The position numbers and the translations under genes were made by a program. Positions 11,174-23,200 of a stretch of DNA of 64,000 nucleotides are shown piece by piece (the first letter of the stretch is position 1; every line of letters begins with the position of its first letter). The notes beneath the pieces are model-generated. The model worked only from the letters and a program-made list of their open reading frames with translations. It was not told where the DNA came from and searched no databases. The stretch comes from Sipunculus nudus (lineage: Eukaryota > Annelida > Sipuncula > Golfingiida > Sipunculidae): NCBI GenBank assembly GCA_026874595.1, contig CM049311.1, positions 40,303,676 through 40,367,675 on the forward strand. The letters are read 5' to 3'.

Positions 11174-11184
11174 CCCCTCCTACG

Positions 11185-12429
11185 TTAACGTCGAGGTTTA
11201 AAATACAATTGCATGAATAAATCCCCACCCGGGATAAAATTGACGGGATAACCGTTTGGATGTTTGAATTGAAATTTCAGTTCAGAATACCACCCGACTC
11301 GGCATTTATGATACTGATGAAAGGTGGCATGGTAATTAGTGGTGGATGATAGATATTGGCGAATAGTGCTGTAAGGTACATTGAACCCGATAGCCGCCGA
11401 TTTAAAAGTACTTTCAATAAAACATTGGTCTTCAGGGCGGTTAGCATTGGCTTCAGCTCTAGCGTGAAATGTGGCTAAAACACGGGTTGCACCTTCATGA
11501 TGGAGGGCATTATGAAACGTATCGGGTTCAGTAAAATCGGTGTGGATTTCAATAATAAATTCCATTTCATTGGGGCGTATATCCAGTTGGTTTACACGAG
11601 GATAATGGGTTTGATAATTATATTTCACAGTTTTATTATCTGTTACATAAACGTCACTATTTTTATTTTCTTTATAAGTTTCTAATTCACCTCCCTTTTT
11701 TATTATCCAATCATTAATATCCTCTGTTTTAGACATAACAAATAAAACTTCATCACATTTTTTAGCCGCCCGTTTCTTTTAAACTTTTCTCTCTGAACCC
11801 CATCATATGTGCTAATTTTACATCCATTTCTAATGAATACGTATGATCGCCAGATGTTTCATCTATTGGAAATGCAATTCTCATTCGCATATTTTGTTTT
11901 TTATCTTTGGAAGACCTTGACCCACTTCCTGGAAATACGGAATCAAATAACCGAACCAGTTGAGGATTAATATATTTGGTCCCGCTATCACTTTTTTCTT
12001 GTTCAGAACCGGCTAAATTTAATTGATCTTTTGGGCATTTAATTTCGTAAAACAATCTTCTAAAGCTTGCCATAATCCGACCCCTCTAGCTGTACTGAAT
12101 TCATTATCTTTATCGGTTTCTTTTCCGTACATGAATAAGCGGGGATAATAGCCTGCGGGGACATATTCTTTAATAGAGTACTTATCCGTTTTGGTTTTAT
12201 GAGTCAGTTTTACCCAACATTCATTTTCATGGATATTGTACCAGGCACTCGGATGACTTAACCGGGTTAGGGCCACTTCCCAATCACCCGCCCGGGGATG
12301 CAACATCATTTCCGGTTCAATTTTAATTTTAATTACATTGCCTTTAGTAATGGAATCATACACAGGACCTTGGGCTTTTATGTTCAGGTAAAAAGGTTGG
12401 GTTTGGATTAAAGACGGGTCGGACGCCAT
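11185..12429 (-). pseudogene. mCP: Penton/minor-capsid-like protein, copy B (frameshifted)
   Basis: Tandem paralogue of the preceding gene, about 410 codons. The start is at MASDPSLI (12427-12429), 29 bp after TATATAAA. The N-terminal block (residues 1-137) contains GDWEVALTRLSHPSAWYNI and YYPRLFMYG; the middle block is at 11762-12073 and the C-terminal block at 11185-11736. Two frame switches (about 12019-12073 and 11736-11762) break an otherwise colinear match to copy A. By the family this would form capsid vertices alongside the major capsid protein. The better-preserved copy of the pair. Confidence 0.72.
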
Positions 12430-12457
12430 TTTCCATTCACATCTCACACACCGTTCG

Positions 12458-12465
12458 TTTATATA
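12458..12465 (-). promoter_or_regulatory. TATA box (TATATAAA)
   Basis: It lies 29 bp upstream of the copy B ATG. Confidence 0.6.
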
Positions 12466-12549
12466 GGAAACAAGACAGGATATCAAAGCAAAAATTTTTT
12501 TCTTTTTTCTTTTCATAAACACACATGCAAATGATGATCAAGCACAAAG

Positions 12550-13170
12550 TCAATAATCGTCATCAGATAAAGTCTCTGAAAACATAAACTCAGGATGGTT
12601 CCCGCAAGCCACAGCGGCTTCAATATTGCCATGGTCTTCTTGACAGGCGATCAGATTCACAATATCATCAATATGTTTCACAACTTCAGCCCATACGTCG
12701 AAAAACAATGCTGCCCCAGTTTTACTTGGGAACCGTTTGCCTTCTTTGACGTTGTAGTACCATTCTCGGATGTTGACGATGTTCGGCCAGGCACTTCCGC
12801 AGCTGACAGCGACGATCCGTGTATCGGGAAAATTAGGGTTGCCCGGTGATAAGGTGAAGCGGTAATCTTTATGGCTATCGTGGAGAACTTCAATGACAGT
12901 GTTATTGACTTTATCAATATTGGTAGCCAATTTACGGAGCTCTTCAGGTGTTAAAGTCACGCCCTTTTTAGCCAAAGGCATGCCTTTACTCCAGCACCCG
13001 ATTTTCACATTGTACCCTTGAGGTGTCGGAAACCACCAGTTGTTTTCACTACCGCCCAGAAAGACTTTTCGGGAAGCCCGGCATTCATCGTGAACCACCA
13101 TACTTTCTGTTGCTGGTGCCGATGGGGGCGCTGTCAGCTTTAACTTCTTAGCGGGCCGTGGGTTGTTCAT
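12550..13170 (-). CDS. Tandem PC4-like ssDNA-binding protein
   Basis: The frame is intact, 206 aa from the chosen ATG (MNNPRPAKKLKL); the longer frame starts upstream of any plausible promoter. An NLS-like PAKKLKL is followed by two repeats resembling the transcriptional coactivator p15/PC4 fold. The first (about residues 35-95) contains KKGVTLTPEELRKLATNIDK. The second (about 102-170) contains VNIREWYYNVKEGKRFPSKT then WAEVVKHIDDIVNL. PC4 domains bind single-stranded DNA as dimers, so a fused pair could act as one unit. It could be the single-strand binding protein for protein-primed replication, or a transcription cofactor. The tail is acidic (SETLSDDDY). The assignment rests on motif resemblance; no profile search was run. 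Confidence 0.68.
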   Translation of the reverse strand: MNNPRPAKKLKLTAPPSAPATESMVVHDECRASRKVFLGGSENNWWFPTPQGYNVKIGCWSKGMPLAKKGVTLTPEELRKLATNIDKVNNTVIEVLHDSHKDYRFTLSPGNPNFPDTRIVAVSCGSAWPNIVNIREWYYNVKEGKRFPSKTGAALFFDVWAEVVKHIDDIVNLIACQEDHGNIEAAVACGNHPEFMFSETLSDDDY

Positions 13171-13358
13171 GACGGTAGCCGTAGTAGACTGACTCTTGTT
13201 ACATGATACCCCTGTATTAATACTGGCGAGGACCGGAAGTGACTGATAAAAATTCCAAGACACCAGAAATACTTTACACAAGAAAAAAAGAAACCGGAAA
13301 TACTTGATAAAAAATATAGGGTATAAAATTTTCTGGTTTTACTCATCAATAATCAATC
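13171..13358. promoter_or_regulatory. Divergent promoter with ETS-like CCGGAAGT sites and a TATA box
   Basis: It lies between the leftward PC4-like gene and the rightward Cys-rich gene. CCGGAAGT is at 13233-13240 and CCGGAAAT at 13294-13301. A TATAAA box at 13322-13327 is 31 bp before the rightward ATG. Confidence 0.6.
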
Positions 13359-15395
13359 ATGTGGCGTAACACACACAAATCAGAAGTATGGAACGGGTGT
13401 TTAAAATCTGTCTGGACGGATTCACCGGTTATCGGGCACCGGTACGTGCCTATAGAAGAACCTTTCCAAGTCATGTCCAGCATCTACTTCAACCGGCAAA
13501 AAATCCAACCCGCTACGGTTTTGGCAACCGACAAACACAGCTGTGCCTGTTTGATTTGTAAAAAACGAGCAGCCAATGTCTTAACGGGATGCCACACTTG
13601 TGTATGCAATTTTTCTATCAAGTACAGACTGATTACTTTGGAATCGGAAGATAGAATGTATTTGACATTTTGCTCGGCCTGTGGATAATATACTGCAGTC
13701 TTAGGAGTTATTGTGAGAGAATTTTGTACGCCCCACTGTTGCAACGTTCTACCACTCCGTGAAGAGTTCCGGCCATATTTACACCCGGAAGATTTAACGG
13801 AAGAGACATTTCAATAACGGCAAGAAATTGTTGATGGGTTTTACGCAAGTTAAGGCAGTGACGAGCCTTTTTATAGTGTAGTGTGTGCACGAGGGATAGA
13901 CAGAGATCCTCCACCGGTTTTGGAATGGATGAAATATTTTTTCGATGAAGAGCAATCATGTTCGAACCCTGCCGACATCATGTGCCGGGTTTTTCTTCAT
14001 GATAATAGTGACAGGTACAAAGTTATTTATCCTAACCGTGGGATATGGAAAATGTGCCCATCGTGTTACAATGACGTCATTGGTAGTAAGCCTATTGTTA
14101 GCGCATTCGAGACACGTGACCCCCCGGCAATTTCAAACGATGATGCGGTCATCTCCGTTCGCGTTATGTGACAGCACCGTGTGTGTGAAATTGAATTTTT
14201 CAGACAGAAGGGAACGGATCCCCGATGACAACAATGTCGACTTTTTATCTTTGGACGACCTCCCATCCGAAGTCTCGCAGTTTTTTATGGGGTATGGGTT
14301 AAGGTATTTGACAAACTATATCCCTTTTCCTTTTGTATTCACATCATGGCAACATAATTCAGGAGTATTTGATGCGCATTTTCCGGAATTTGTTGATTGT
14401 TTTTTGTACATCTGTTACAACGGGGTGTTGTTAACGCAAACGATCCCTGCCCCTCCCAAGACTTTACCGGCCCCCACATACCCGCTGGTTGACTGGAACG
14501 GACAAATGTGCTACCTGGGACACCAACTGTATTTCGTGTTAAAGAACTTGAAAGAAAACGAGCATGTACCTTGTTTTTATTCACGCGTGTGTACCAAGTA
14601 CGTGTTTGACAAATTCAAAATCACGGGCCGGGAAGGAATGATACGCCCGTTAGATTTATTGTCTTCGGAATGTTGGCAATTGATCCATGACTATTTTTCA
14701 GAGTCGCGTAAAGTCCACAGTGTGGCCATGAACCAATTGATTTACGGGCGGGGTACGAACAAGAATTGAAACTGATACCGTCGGGCCTTGTAGAATCGGA
14801 TCGAGTGTCTTTACAAAGTTGGTGTTTGAAAAAACTCCCTCAAGGATTTGAAAATTTAAAACAAGCGTTTGAAGAATACATTGGAGAATACGGCGACGTG
14901 ATTTTGTTACAAGCACAGCTGGAAAGAGAAGCATTGATGGTCTGGTGTCAACTAGGAGACGGGCGCAAAATCTTTGCGTACGATTCGGCGCTTCCGATTT
15001 CGTGTGTTTATCCGAAACCTCGAGGGATCATTAAAACGGAACCGGACCAAATAAATTTCTTTGCCAAGATCAGGAACAGAGATGGGATGATGATTGAAAA
15101 TCTCCAGTCCATGGAAAATAAGCACGGGAAATTAAATTGTTGTTTAGTGTTTGCCTGTGAGATGAAAACAGAATGTGCACCCGACAGTGGAAGTCGAATG
15201 TTGATAAAAATTCAGAAAACATATTCAGATGATATAAGTGTGACGCGGTCCATCGGCTTTGGCAGCAATTTAGTGGATGAAGATCATTTTGTTTCTTCGT
15301 CGTCTGAAGATGAAGGTGTCTTCGATGATGAACTCAATGAAAATGTTGTTCAAGGACAATTGAACGTTTACCAAGTGGGCGATTTCAAAGAGTAA
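13359..15395 (+). pseudogene. Rightward Cys-rich Polinton gene, multiply frameshifted
   Basis: I do not recognise the product. Four successive blocks read as one colinear gene of about 670 codons: 13359-13688 (HSCACLICKKRA, CHTCVCNF, FCSACG, zinc-knuckle-like), 13881-14171 (CPSCYND), about 14160-14769, and 14760-15395, which ends in an acidic Ser-rich tail (SSSSEDEGVFDDE). Frame switches occur between 13689 and 13880, near 14160 and near 14760. At the last of these the upstream frame reaches TGA while the next frame continues without a gap. It is one of three rightward genes, so it may belong to a different temporal class from the capsid genes. Confidence 0.6.
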
Positions 15396-15564
15396 CAAAG
15401 ACTACTGAACTGTAAAATGTAAACACGCATTAAGAAGAAATGAAGTAAAGTTAAATAATGATAAAAATACATTCAAAGATAAAATCACTGGGAGTAGTAA
15501 AAAAATAATAAAATGTAATTGCATTTAGTAATATGTGACGTTTTTTAAATAAAGGATTTTAAAA
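15396..15564. terminator. Convergent 3' ends
   Basis: A short AT-rich gap where the rightward Cys-rich gene meets the leftward capsid gene. AATAAA-type words are present on both strands. Confidence 0.4.
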
Positions 15565-17160
15565 CGACGTGATTTGTTTATTGTGATTTCACCATCCATT
15601 TCATAGTATGCAATGAGTGTGTGTTGGTTTGTGAGTGTGGTTTCAAATGCCAGTTCCATTCTCAATACCCCTACGGATCCTGAATATATTTTTCATCCGA
15701 TGCTGATGTCGGTGAAAAATCCACTGCAAAAAATGTGTACCCTTTCCTGTAATCTTGGTACGAAATATCCACACCCAAAGCCCCTCTCACTACTCCGACC
15801 GTATTTAATGTATCAATATATTCCCGTTTCCAATCCCTACTCCATTTAGGTTCATATTGGAAAATAGGTACAGAAAAATTATTCATGTACACTTGTATTT
15901 TATTGGCTTTTAAATTATCGAAGAAATAAGGGTTTTCTTTTTCATTCCAGCGAACCGAAGAACTTTTAACAAACCCAAAAATCATTCGTCCGGGCATTTG
16001 ACCTTGTAACATATTTACAAGATTCGCTTCGGTGCCATTTGTCGGTAAATCATAAGTACGCATAAAGGAATGTTTTAAAGGGTACCGAATCGGTAACCCC
16101 TTAAATTAGCTTCCACAGCTTGTTGAAACCGGAAAGAAGGTTTAACTTAACGTATATCCAAATACATGTTAGTTATTTTTAATTCTCCTTTTTGTGCGAC
16201 ACCAGTGTTTGTAGAATCCCGCATAATATAAAATTGTGGATTAGATTGAAAATCAAATGTCACTTTAATATCAACACCATTAATAATAAATTTACTTTGA
16301 GTGGTTAAATCTGCATGAATAGGAGCTTTAAAAGTAATTTCTTGTGAAATTTCAGTATCAGTATCAGTTTAACATCCCGTAATTTTTATCCACCGAAGCG
16401 GTTAAAATAGAATATTTAGTTTTATCATCTTTTATTTCTAAACCCACAGGTCCCAACGCTGTAGGAATAAACCGAACTTTAATTAAATCGGAATCTTTAC
16501 TAAAGAATACTTTTACGTATGGACGCCAATCACTACACACAATTTTATTTTTGTTATTTTTTCACTACACTCGGTGTTTTTGTTAGCTGCAACACGTGAC
16601 CAGGCATACAAATCTTTGTTTGTTCTGTTATCATTATTTTTTTCACCCTTTATCGTTTCTTCCCAATGCCTGTTTTTAGTCTTAAAGTTAGTAGTATCTG
16701 GAAACGCATTGAATTTTCCCGGCGTATCTTTAAACCACCCTGTCATGGCCGATAAACTAGTTTCTTTAAATTCTTGATTAAATGAAAGTAAATTTTCTAA
16801 ATAGGCTCGATAGGCATACATGTTATCCAACGTATTCAATTCCGTTCCTTCCATTTCCATTCTGACTTGTTTCCATAAACTGTGAACAATATTGTTCACG
16901 GGAGAAACAAAATCGGCCAGCCATTTTTGACATGGGTGACCCGCCTGCGTGGTTATTTTTAATTTAACGATCATAAAAGAATTGGCCCAATCAATATATT
17001 CATTACTATACCCATTGATAACAAATTCAACGGGACCTCCAGTTTTGTATGAAGGGGTTAAAGAATCGATTTTAATCGTTCGTCCTTGTGAGATAGAATC
17101 TTGTTTCGTGCCTCCAGTAAATAATGCCGTGTTTTGAACGAGATCGCCACCCCCGTCCAT
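15565..17160 (-). pseudogene. MCP: Candidate major capsid protein (F54H12.2-like), copy 1, broken
   Basis: The N-terminal 215 codons (16513-17160) are open and contain TKQDSISQGRTIKIDSLTPS, NEYIDWAN, FVSPVNNIVHSLWKQV and MYAYRAYLENLL. These match the invertebrate F54H12.2-like family, which I associate with the Polinton/adintovirus double-jelly-roll capsid. The C-terminal part (15671-16063 and on to about 15565) aligns with copy 2 but in other frames. The stretch 16064-16512 holds several frame switches. The ATG lies 35 bp after a TATAAAAG box. It is tandem with copy 2. Confidence 0.72.
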
Positions 17161-17194
17161 GATGGAACTAATTCATTTGTGAAATGAAAAATGC

Positions 17195-17202
17195 CTTTTA
17201 TA
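17195..17202 (-). promoter_or_regulatory. TATA box (TATAAAAG)
   Basis: It lies 35 bp upstream of the capsid copy 1 ATG and overlaps nothing but the 3' end of copy 2. Confidence 0.6.
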
Positions 17203-17206
17203 CTTT

Positions 17207-18798
17207 TTAGGTATACGATTTCAATACTTCTCGTGATTGCCCAATAGTCACTTCCCCATCCATTTCGTAGTAAACGATGACCATATGTTGTTCAGCCAAC
17301 GCTGTTTGGTCTTTGAACCCTAAATCCATTCTTAATACCCCTACAGTCGGGTCTTGAATGTATTTTTCATCCGATGCCAAAGTCTGTGAAAAATCCATGG
17401 CAAAAACCGTATACCCTTGCCTGAACTCTTGATAAGAAATATCTACACCAAGCCCGCCACGGACCACTCCGATATTATTTAAAAAATCAATATATTCCCG
17501 TTTCCAATCTTTATCCCAATCTGGTTCGTACGGCTGTGACGGAATGGGATGGCCGTTCATATACACATGAACTTTATTGACACCTAAATCTTTTTAATTT
17601 ATGGGGGTTTTTCGTTTCATCTCCAGCTAAAGCTTTACTTTCCACAAAAGCAAATACCATTCGACGTGGCATTTGCCCTTGTAACATATTGGTCAATGTC
17701 GCCTGAGTACCACTTACGGGTAAATTATGGCTTCTCATAAATGTATGTTTCAAAGGATAGCGAATAGGCATATTTCTGGCTAAATTCGCTTCAACTGCTT
17801 GTTGGAAACGGTGAGACGGTTGCACTTTTCGGACATCCAGGTACATATTCATATTTTTCAATTGATTATTTTTTCCTCCTATTTGCATGATAGGAAATTC
17901 GGTGGATCCGGTAAAATCAAATTCAAGTGTCAAATCAACACCATTGGGTAACAGTTTTTTCTGGTTGGTAATATCGCTATGGATTCGGGCTTTAAAAGTA
18001 ATTTGTTTAGACCGTTCACTGTTCGTACACAATTTATTGTTTTTAGGAAAAAATTGTAAAAACCGATTTAAAATGCCATAATTTTTTCCTAAAGCCGCCG
18101 TTAAAATTGATTCTTTAATGGCAGTATTTTTAGTTAAACCAATTTCCCCGTTGCCTGACGGAATGATCACCGTCTGGTAGATTTCCTTTGTTGCGCTCGT
18201 CGAACTTGACGTGGTTTTATCGAACGAGTACTTTTCGTATGAGGTTCCCCCCGCCGTCGTCCGTGCTCCAGTCGTGTAATCCGCCGGTGCCGGCGGTGGA
18301 CTTGCTGTAATCTTTGCTACTATCCATCGCCCGTGGCAATTCATCGAATTTACCAGGTGTATCTTTAAACCAACCTGTCATGCCGGATAAACAGGTTTCT
18401 TTGTATCCTTTATTGTACCCTAATAAATTATCCAAATACGCCCGGTACATGTACATGTTATCTTGTGTATTCAATGCGACCCCTTTCAGTTTAATATTGA
18501 CTTGCCGCCAACTACTATGAATAATATTATTGACCGGTGATACGAAATCCTCAGTGACTTTTTGACACGGGTTGCCGGCTTGGTTGAAAATACCCATTTT
18601 CACCACCAGCATGGTATTTGTCAAATCGATATACTCGGACGAATTCCCGCTGATAAAAAAAGTGATGGGCCCTCCGGTTTTGTACGAAGGTGTTAAAGGA
18701 TCGACTTTGACCCATCGCCCTTGTGAAATAGAATCTTGTTTCGTTCCACCAGCAAACAAGGCGATTTGCTGGACGATGTCTGTGGCGGCGTCTACCAT
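17207..18798 (-). pseudogene. MCP: Candidate major capsid protein (F54H12.2-like), copy 2, two frameshifts
   Basis: About 530 codons in three colinear blocks: 18217-18798, about 17574-18230 and 17207-17566. The start is at MVDAATDIVQQ (18796-18798), which aligns with the start of copy 1; the upstream TTG extension is ignored. Block 1 has TKQDSISQGRWVKVDPLTPS, FVSPVNNIIHSSWRQV and MYMYRAYLDNLLGY. Block 3 ends with a conserved GGLGVDISYQEFRQGYTVFA segment. Frame switches are near 18217-18240 and 17566-17574. It is closer to intact than copy 1. The capsid role is inferred from the family and from the neighbouring penton, ATPase and PolB genes. Confidence 0.75.
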
Positions 18799-18832
18799 CT
18801 TGATTGACAATGATGAAACTGATACTTTATGC

Positions 18833-18840
18833 TATTTATA
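18833..18840 (-). promoter_or_regulatory. TATA box (TATAAATA) overlapping the upstream stop codon
   Basis: It lies 35 bp before the capsid copy 2 ATG. The same bases contain the TAA (18836-18838) that ends the preceding gene. Confidence 0.6.
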
Positions 18841-20281
18841 CTATTTCATCCATTATCCCGGCGAAATATTTTAAAGCTAAAATGATCAAATCCGTAAATT
18901 CTTGATCATGTGTATTTTCTAAAATCAATCTTAAATACCATGTCCGACCCGATGGGTTTTCTAACGATTCTCGAGCCACATCAATGGTTCTAGCATTCAC
19001 CGATTCCTATTTCCCGATACTGTTGGATAAATTACGTACCGTGTTCGCCGGTAATCCCGTGTGTTTGGAGACGGTTTGAGCTAAATTACGATCCACCCGG
19101 TAATACGGAGGAATATCGCCTCGAGAAGCTACAAATTGCCAAAAGGCCATATTATCGTTTTTCAATTCTTCCCGGAAACATAATAGCGTTTCTGAGATTA
19201 TAGCTAACGCTAAAGCGATCATCTGAATAAATTCATCGGGGGAAGTGCTGAACGTTTCTTTACGTAAAGTTTGATCCATTAAAATGCTTTTCGGTTGTGC
19301 AGCTAAATGTTTTAAAATACTAGCATTCCGACGGAACGATTCTTTAACATCGCTTTTTAACACGTGCGCATTCGGGGGTGGGATACCTAAGCCCGGTCCC
19401 GCTTGGGTCCGGCTGTCGATTTTATCCCCGGGATCTTCAGTTTGCGTGGTTATACCTTCACCCACTGTCGGACGGGTTTGAATGGCCATTTCGTTGGTAG
19501 GCACTAACGATTGGGTCCCGACTGTCGCTCTCACGGGCATATCTGTTTGCATTTCGATTTCACGGGTATCGGTTTCACTGGATCTTGTTTTTGGAAGGAC
19601 CAATGGTTGTGCTTTCACGCTCATTATTGGTAACATGGTCGTACTCAGTAACGTAAAAACCGGTGGAGGAATAGGGCGGATTTACGGTTTCGGAGGAGGG
19701 TGGTGGAGTCGGTGGTGGTTGAGGGGGTTTATCTGTAGAGAGGAGCCGTTTTACCGCATCACTCGGTTTAGGTTTTTTTAATGCTAATTTGATTCGGACC
19801 CCGCTTTTTCCTCGCACAACATTGTCTCCTCCGGGGATTTTAGGAACTAAACGGGGTCGGTTAGTTTTAGGTTGTGGTTTAGGAGACGGTTTTGCTCTGC
19901 TTAAAGGAGAAAACCGGGCAAATGTGACCGGAACAGGTTTCTGTGAGACCGCAGGGACAGGTTTGGGTGGGTTTTTTTTTAGATGGTGGTAAAGGTTTAC
20001 CGGGTTGACGTTCTTGAGTCCGGTATAAATTTTCGGTTTCTTGAACAGTACTACCGTGCAAGTAAAGCTCAATTTCACTGAAATCGATCGTTGCCGTTTC
20101 AATTAATTTTTTTAAATTCGGGGCTAGGTACCGGTACCGGGCTGGGTGGACGTATGCTGACGGTAGCTGTAGGTGGTGGGTAGCGGGTTGGAATTTTTAA
20201 CCGGTAAGTCGTTGGTTGGGTCTGATTTAAAACACGGAAATCCGGCCGGCCGGGTGGTTTTTTCGGTGGGGCAATTTTTTA
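18836..20281 (-). pseudogene. Pro-rich Polinton protein with a helical C-terminus, truncated by an insertion
   Basis: Not recognised. The N-terminal half (about 19575-20281) is very rich in Pro, Lys and Ser (PPQPPPTPPPSSE). The C-terminal half (19007-19636) is helical and contains SPDEFIQMIALALAIISETL and a GDIPPYYRVDRN segment. An in-frame TAG at 19007-19009 interrupts it, and the same frame continues for 56 more codons to 18836. A frame switch lies in 19575-19636. The 5' end is cut off by the repeat block beginning near 20282, so its original start is either lost or on the far side near 24.7 kb. Confidence 0.55.
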
Positions 20282-23200
20282 GCGGACCTGTGAGCTTATG
20301 CGATGGTATGGCGTCGTCCGTCGTCCGTCGTCTGTACGTTAACCCATACTATCTTGAAAACGGCAATAAGTTAGCATAAAAAATTTTCTGCAAAAAATTA
20401 GTCATCTAAAAAACTCTGTCGGATTTTGCTTATTTTTTGGCTAACTGCATTTTCTTAGATTTCATAGAGAAAAAGCTAAAAAAGCTCTAAAAATCTTCTT
20501 CTCCGAAACTGTTCAGCCAAATTGTCCAATATTTCACAGAAATGATCCCTGGAACAATTTCTATTAAGTTTGTTTGAATGGTTTAAGTTCGGTGATTTTT
20601 GGCCGAGTTACATCTAGTTGAACTTAGTCATCTGTCCAAAAAAGCATACTAAAATTACAATCTTGGAAACAGCTGATGCTGTCATCACCAAATTTTATGC
20701 CAATGTTGGTCACATGAGTCATGTCTGAAATTGAGGTATTGGTGGCGCCACCTGCATCGGCCTTTTTTGAACGGGGGTCATCAGTGCCCGTATCATACTG
20801 ACAGCTACAAAAAACTTCTTCTCTGAAACCATTTGGCCAAATTGTTTAATATCGCACAAAAATGATCCTAGGGTAGTGCATTCTGAAGTTTGTTCAAATG
20901 GTCTTAGTTCAGTGACTTTTGGCTGAGTTATGGGAAGCTGAATTTTGTCATATGCCATAACAGCCCATTTTAGCTCAGTGGCTACAAAGATCTTCTTCTC
21001 AAAAACCACTGGGCCAAATTCTAAATTCACATTAATTATCCTTAGATGTTGATAATTCAAGTTTCTTCAAATGGTTTCGGTTCAGTGATTTTTGGCGGAG
21101 TTATTGGAAGCTGAACTTAGCCATTTTGCTTTATTTTCCCATATGAGTTATAAACCTGCAAAACGTTTTTTGATTGACACCACTGAGGCCTATTTGTTTA
21201 ATATTTTACAAGAATAATCCCCTTGAATAATTCTTATAATGATTGTCTTTTATGGTTCCAAAGAATGAATTTTGGATGAATAATAAAGATTGAATTGAGT
21301 CATTTTACCATATATGTTAGCTGTGTGAAGCAGATACATCTAGCCTGGAACCAGTTTATCAGCATCCGTTACATCATGCTCCAGACATTTAGATTTCAGG
21401 TTATCTTTAGTTAATATTGACAAGAATGTTTTTTTAAAACTTTAAAAAAAATATAGATTGATGATTTTAGATATTCCTCATGCCAGGCAATGTTTAAAAA
21501 CACAGGTATACGTTAACCCATACTATTTCGAAAATGAGTGGAGCTAGCATCATGAAATTTAATGCAAAAAATTAGCCATCTGAAAAAAATTGGCATTTTC
21601 TTAGATTTTATAGAGAAAAAGCTAAAAAACCTTTAAAAATCTTCTCCTCTGAAACAGTCAAGCCAATTTGTTTAATATTTCACAGAAATATTCTTTTATG
21701 CCATCTCTCTCAAGTTTGTTCAAATGGTTCAAGTTAGATTTTGGCCGAATTACAGGAAGTTGAACCTAGTCATCTGTCTAAAAAGCATACTAAAATGACA
21801 ATCTCAGAAACGGCCAGAGTTATCATCATCAAATTTTTTGCCAGTGCAAATGTTGGTCACATGACTCATATTTGAAGTTGCTGATTTTGATGTGCCACCT
21901 ACATTGACCTGTTTTTTATGGGCAAAAACCTCACAATTTTAGCCTCTTTCAACTTAAAATGTTTATGATAAAACTGTCAAGTTGAATCGTTCAATTTTTC
22001 AAAAGAATTATCATAGGACATGGTTCTTTCAATTATATTAGAAAAACTTAATTGTTCTTATGGCCATTATTATGTCTAACTCAAACTGAGGACTGCAAAA
22101 CTGTTCTTCTACAAATTATTGTTTCAATTATAACTTCCGTTACATGGCACAAACATTATTCTTAGGTGGCCTTTGTTCAAGTTTACTTGAATGATTTTTG
22201 GTAGAATTATTGGACCTTTAACAATGAAAGAACTGAATCTTTTATTAATCTAAATATTTTGAATAAAAAAAAGTTTATGAATATTTCAGCTTGAAAAAAA
22301 AGCATTTTAGCCAAAGTCTTTCAGTATGTGTAAACAGATTTGCCAACAGGCCAAGGACGTGTCTGTATATTTAAATAGGTTAAGAAACTGCCAACTGTTT
22401 CAGATTTGGCAATAGATCAAGAGTTCATTCATTGCAGCCAGATATAGGTGAAGAGTTCAGTCAGTGCAGCCAAGCACAAGGCATGTGATCCCCTCATGGG
22501 TGACGTGAACACCTCATGGGCGGCATGTGATCACCTCATGGGCAGCATGTGATCATCTCATGGGTGTCATGCCCCTCAGGGCTGCATGTGGAGCCAATCT
22601 ATTTATAGCTTTGGCAGACTGCCAACTGTATCAGATTAGGCAACAGGTCAAGAGTTCACTCAGTGCAGCCAGGTACAGGTCAAACGTTCACCCAGTCTAG
22701 CCAGGTGCAGGTCATGAGTTCATTCAGTGTAGTAGCCTGAGCTAGCAAATTTGTCACAGTTCACTCGGGGCAACTGCCTTTCTCTCCTAAGCCTGGTCAG
22801 CCCCTTGCATCAGACTTAAGGTAAGTTTGATGTATTGGCCTAATATTCTGACCTGTCTATTTGTCTTTGATGGGTTTCTTGTTCACAAGACAGGTGTCAC
22901 CATCTACAATGACATTTGCACAGTGACTTTTGTGCCTGCTTATTTCTATTGAGGAATTCGATATATCATCCTAAAATTGGGCATATTTATACCTATCGTA
23001 TTTTAATTATCGTATACTTGTCGTATACAAGACTGGTGGTGCCACCTACAATAATTTTTTGCACAGTGTCCCTGCTTATTTCTCAGGAGGGGTTTGATAT
23101 ATCAGTCTGAACTTGGGCATATGTATATATCTGTGATAGCTTTGTTGTATACAAGACTGGTGGTGCCAGCTACAATCATTTTTAGCTCAGCTGACTGTAA

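Noticed and set aside
13945-14150. Start of the 274-codon frame as the true N-terminus of the Cys-rich gene's middle part
   Set aside because: The first ~70 codons are a shifted reading of the block that encodes CPSCYND in the neighbouring frame; the frame becomes credible only after about 14160.
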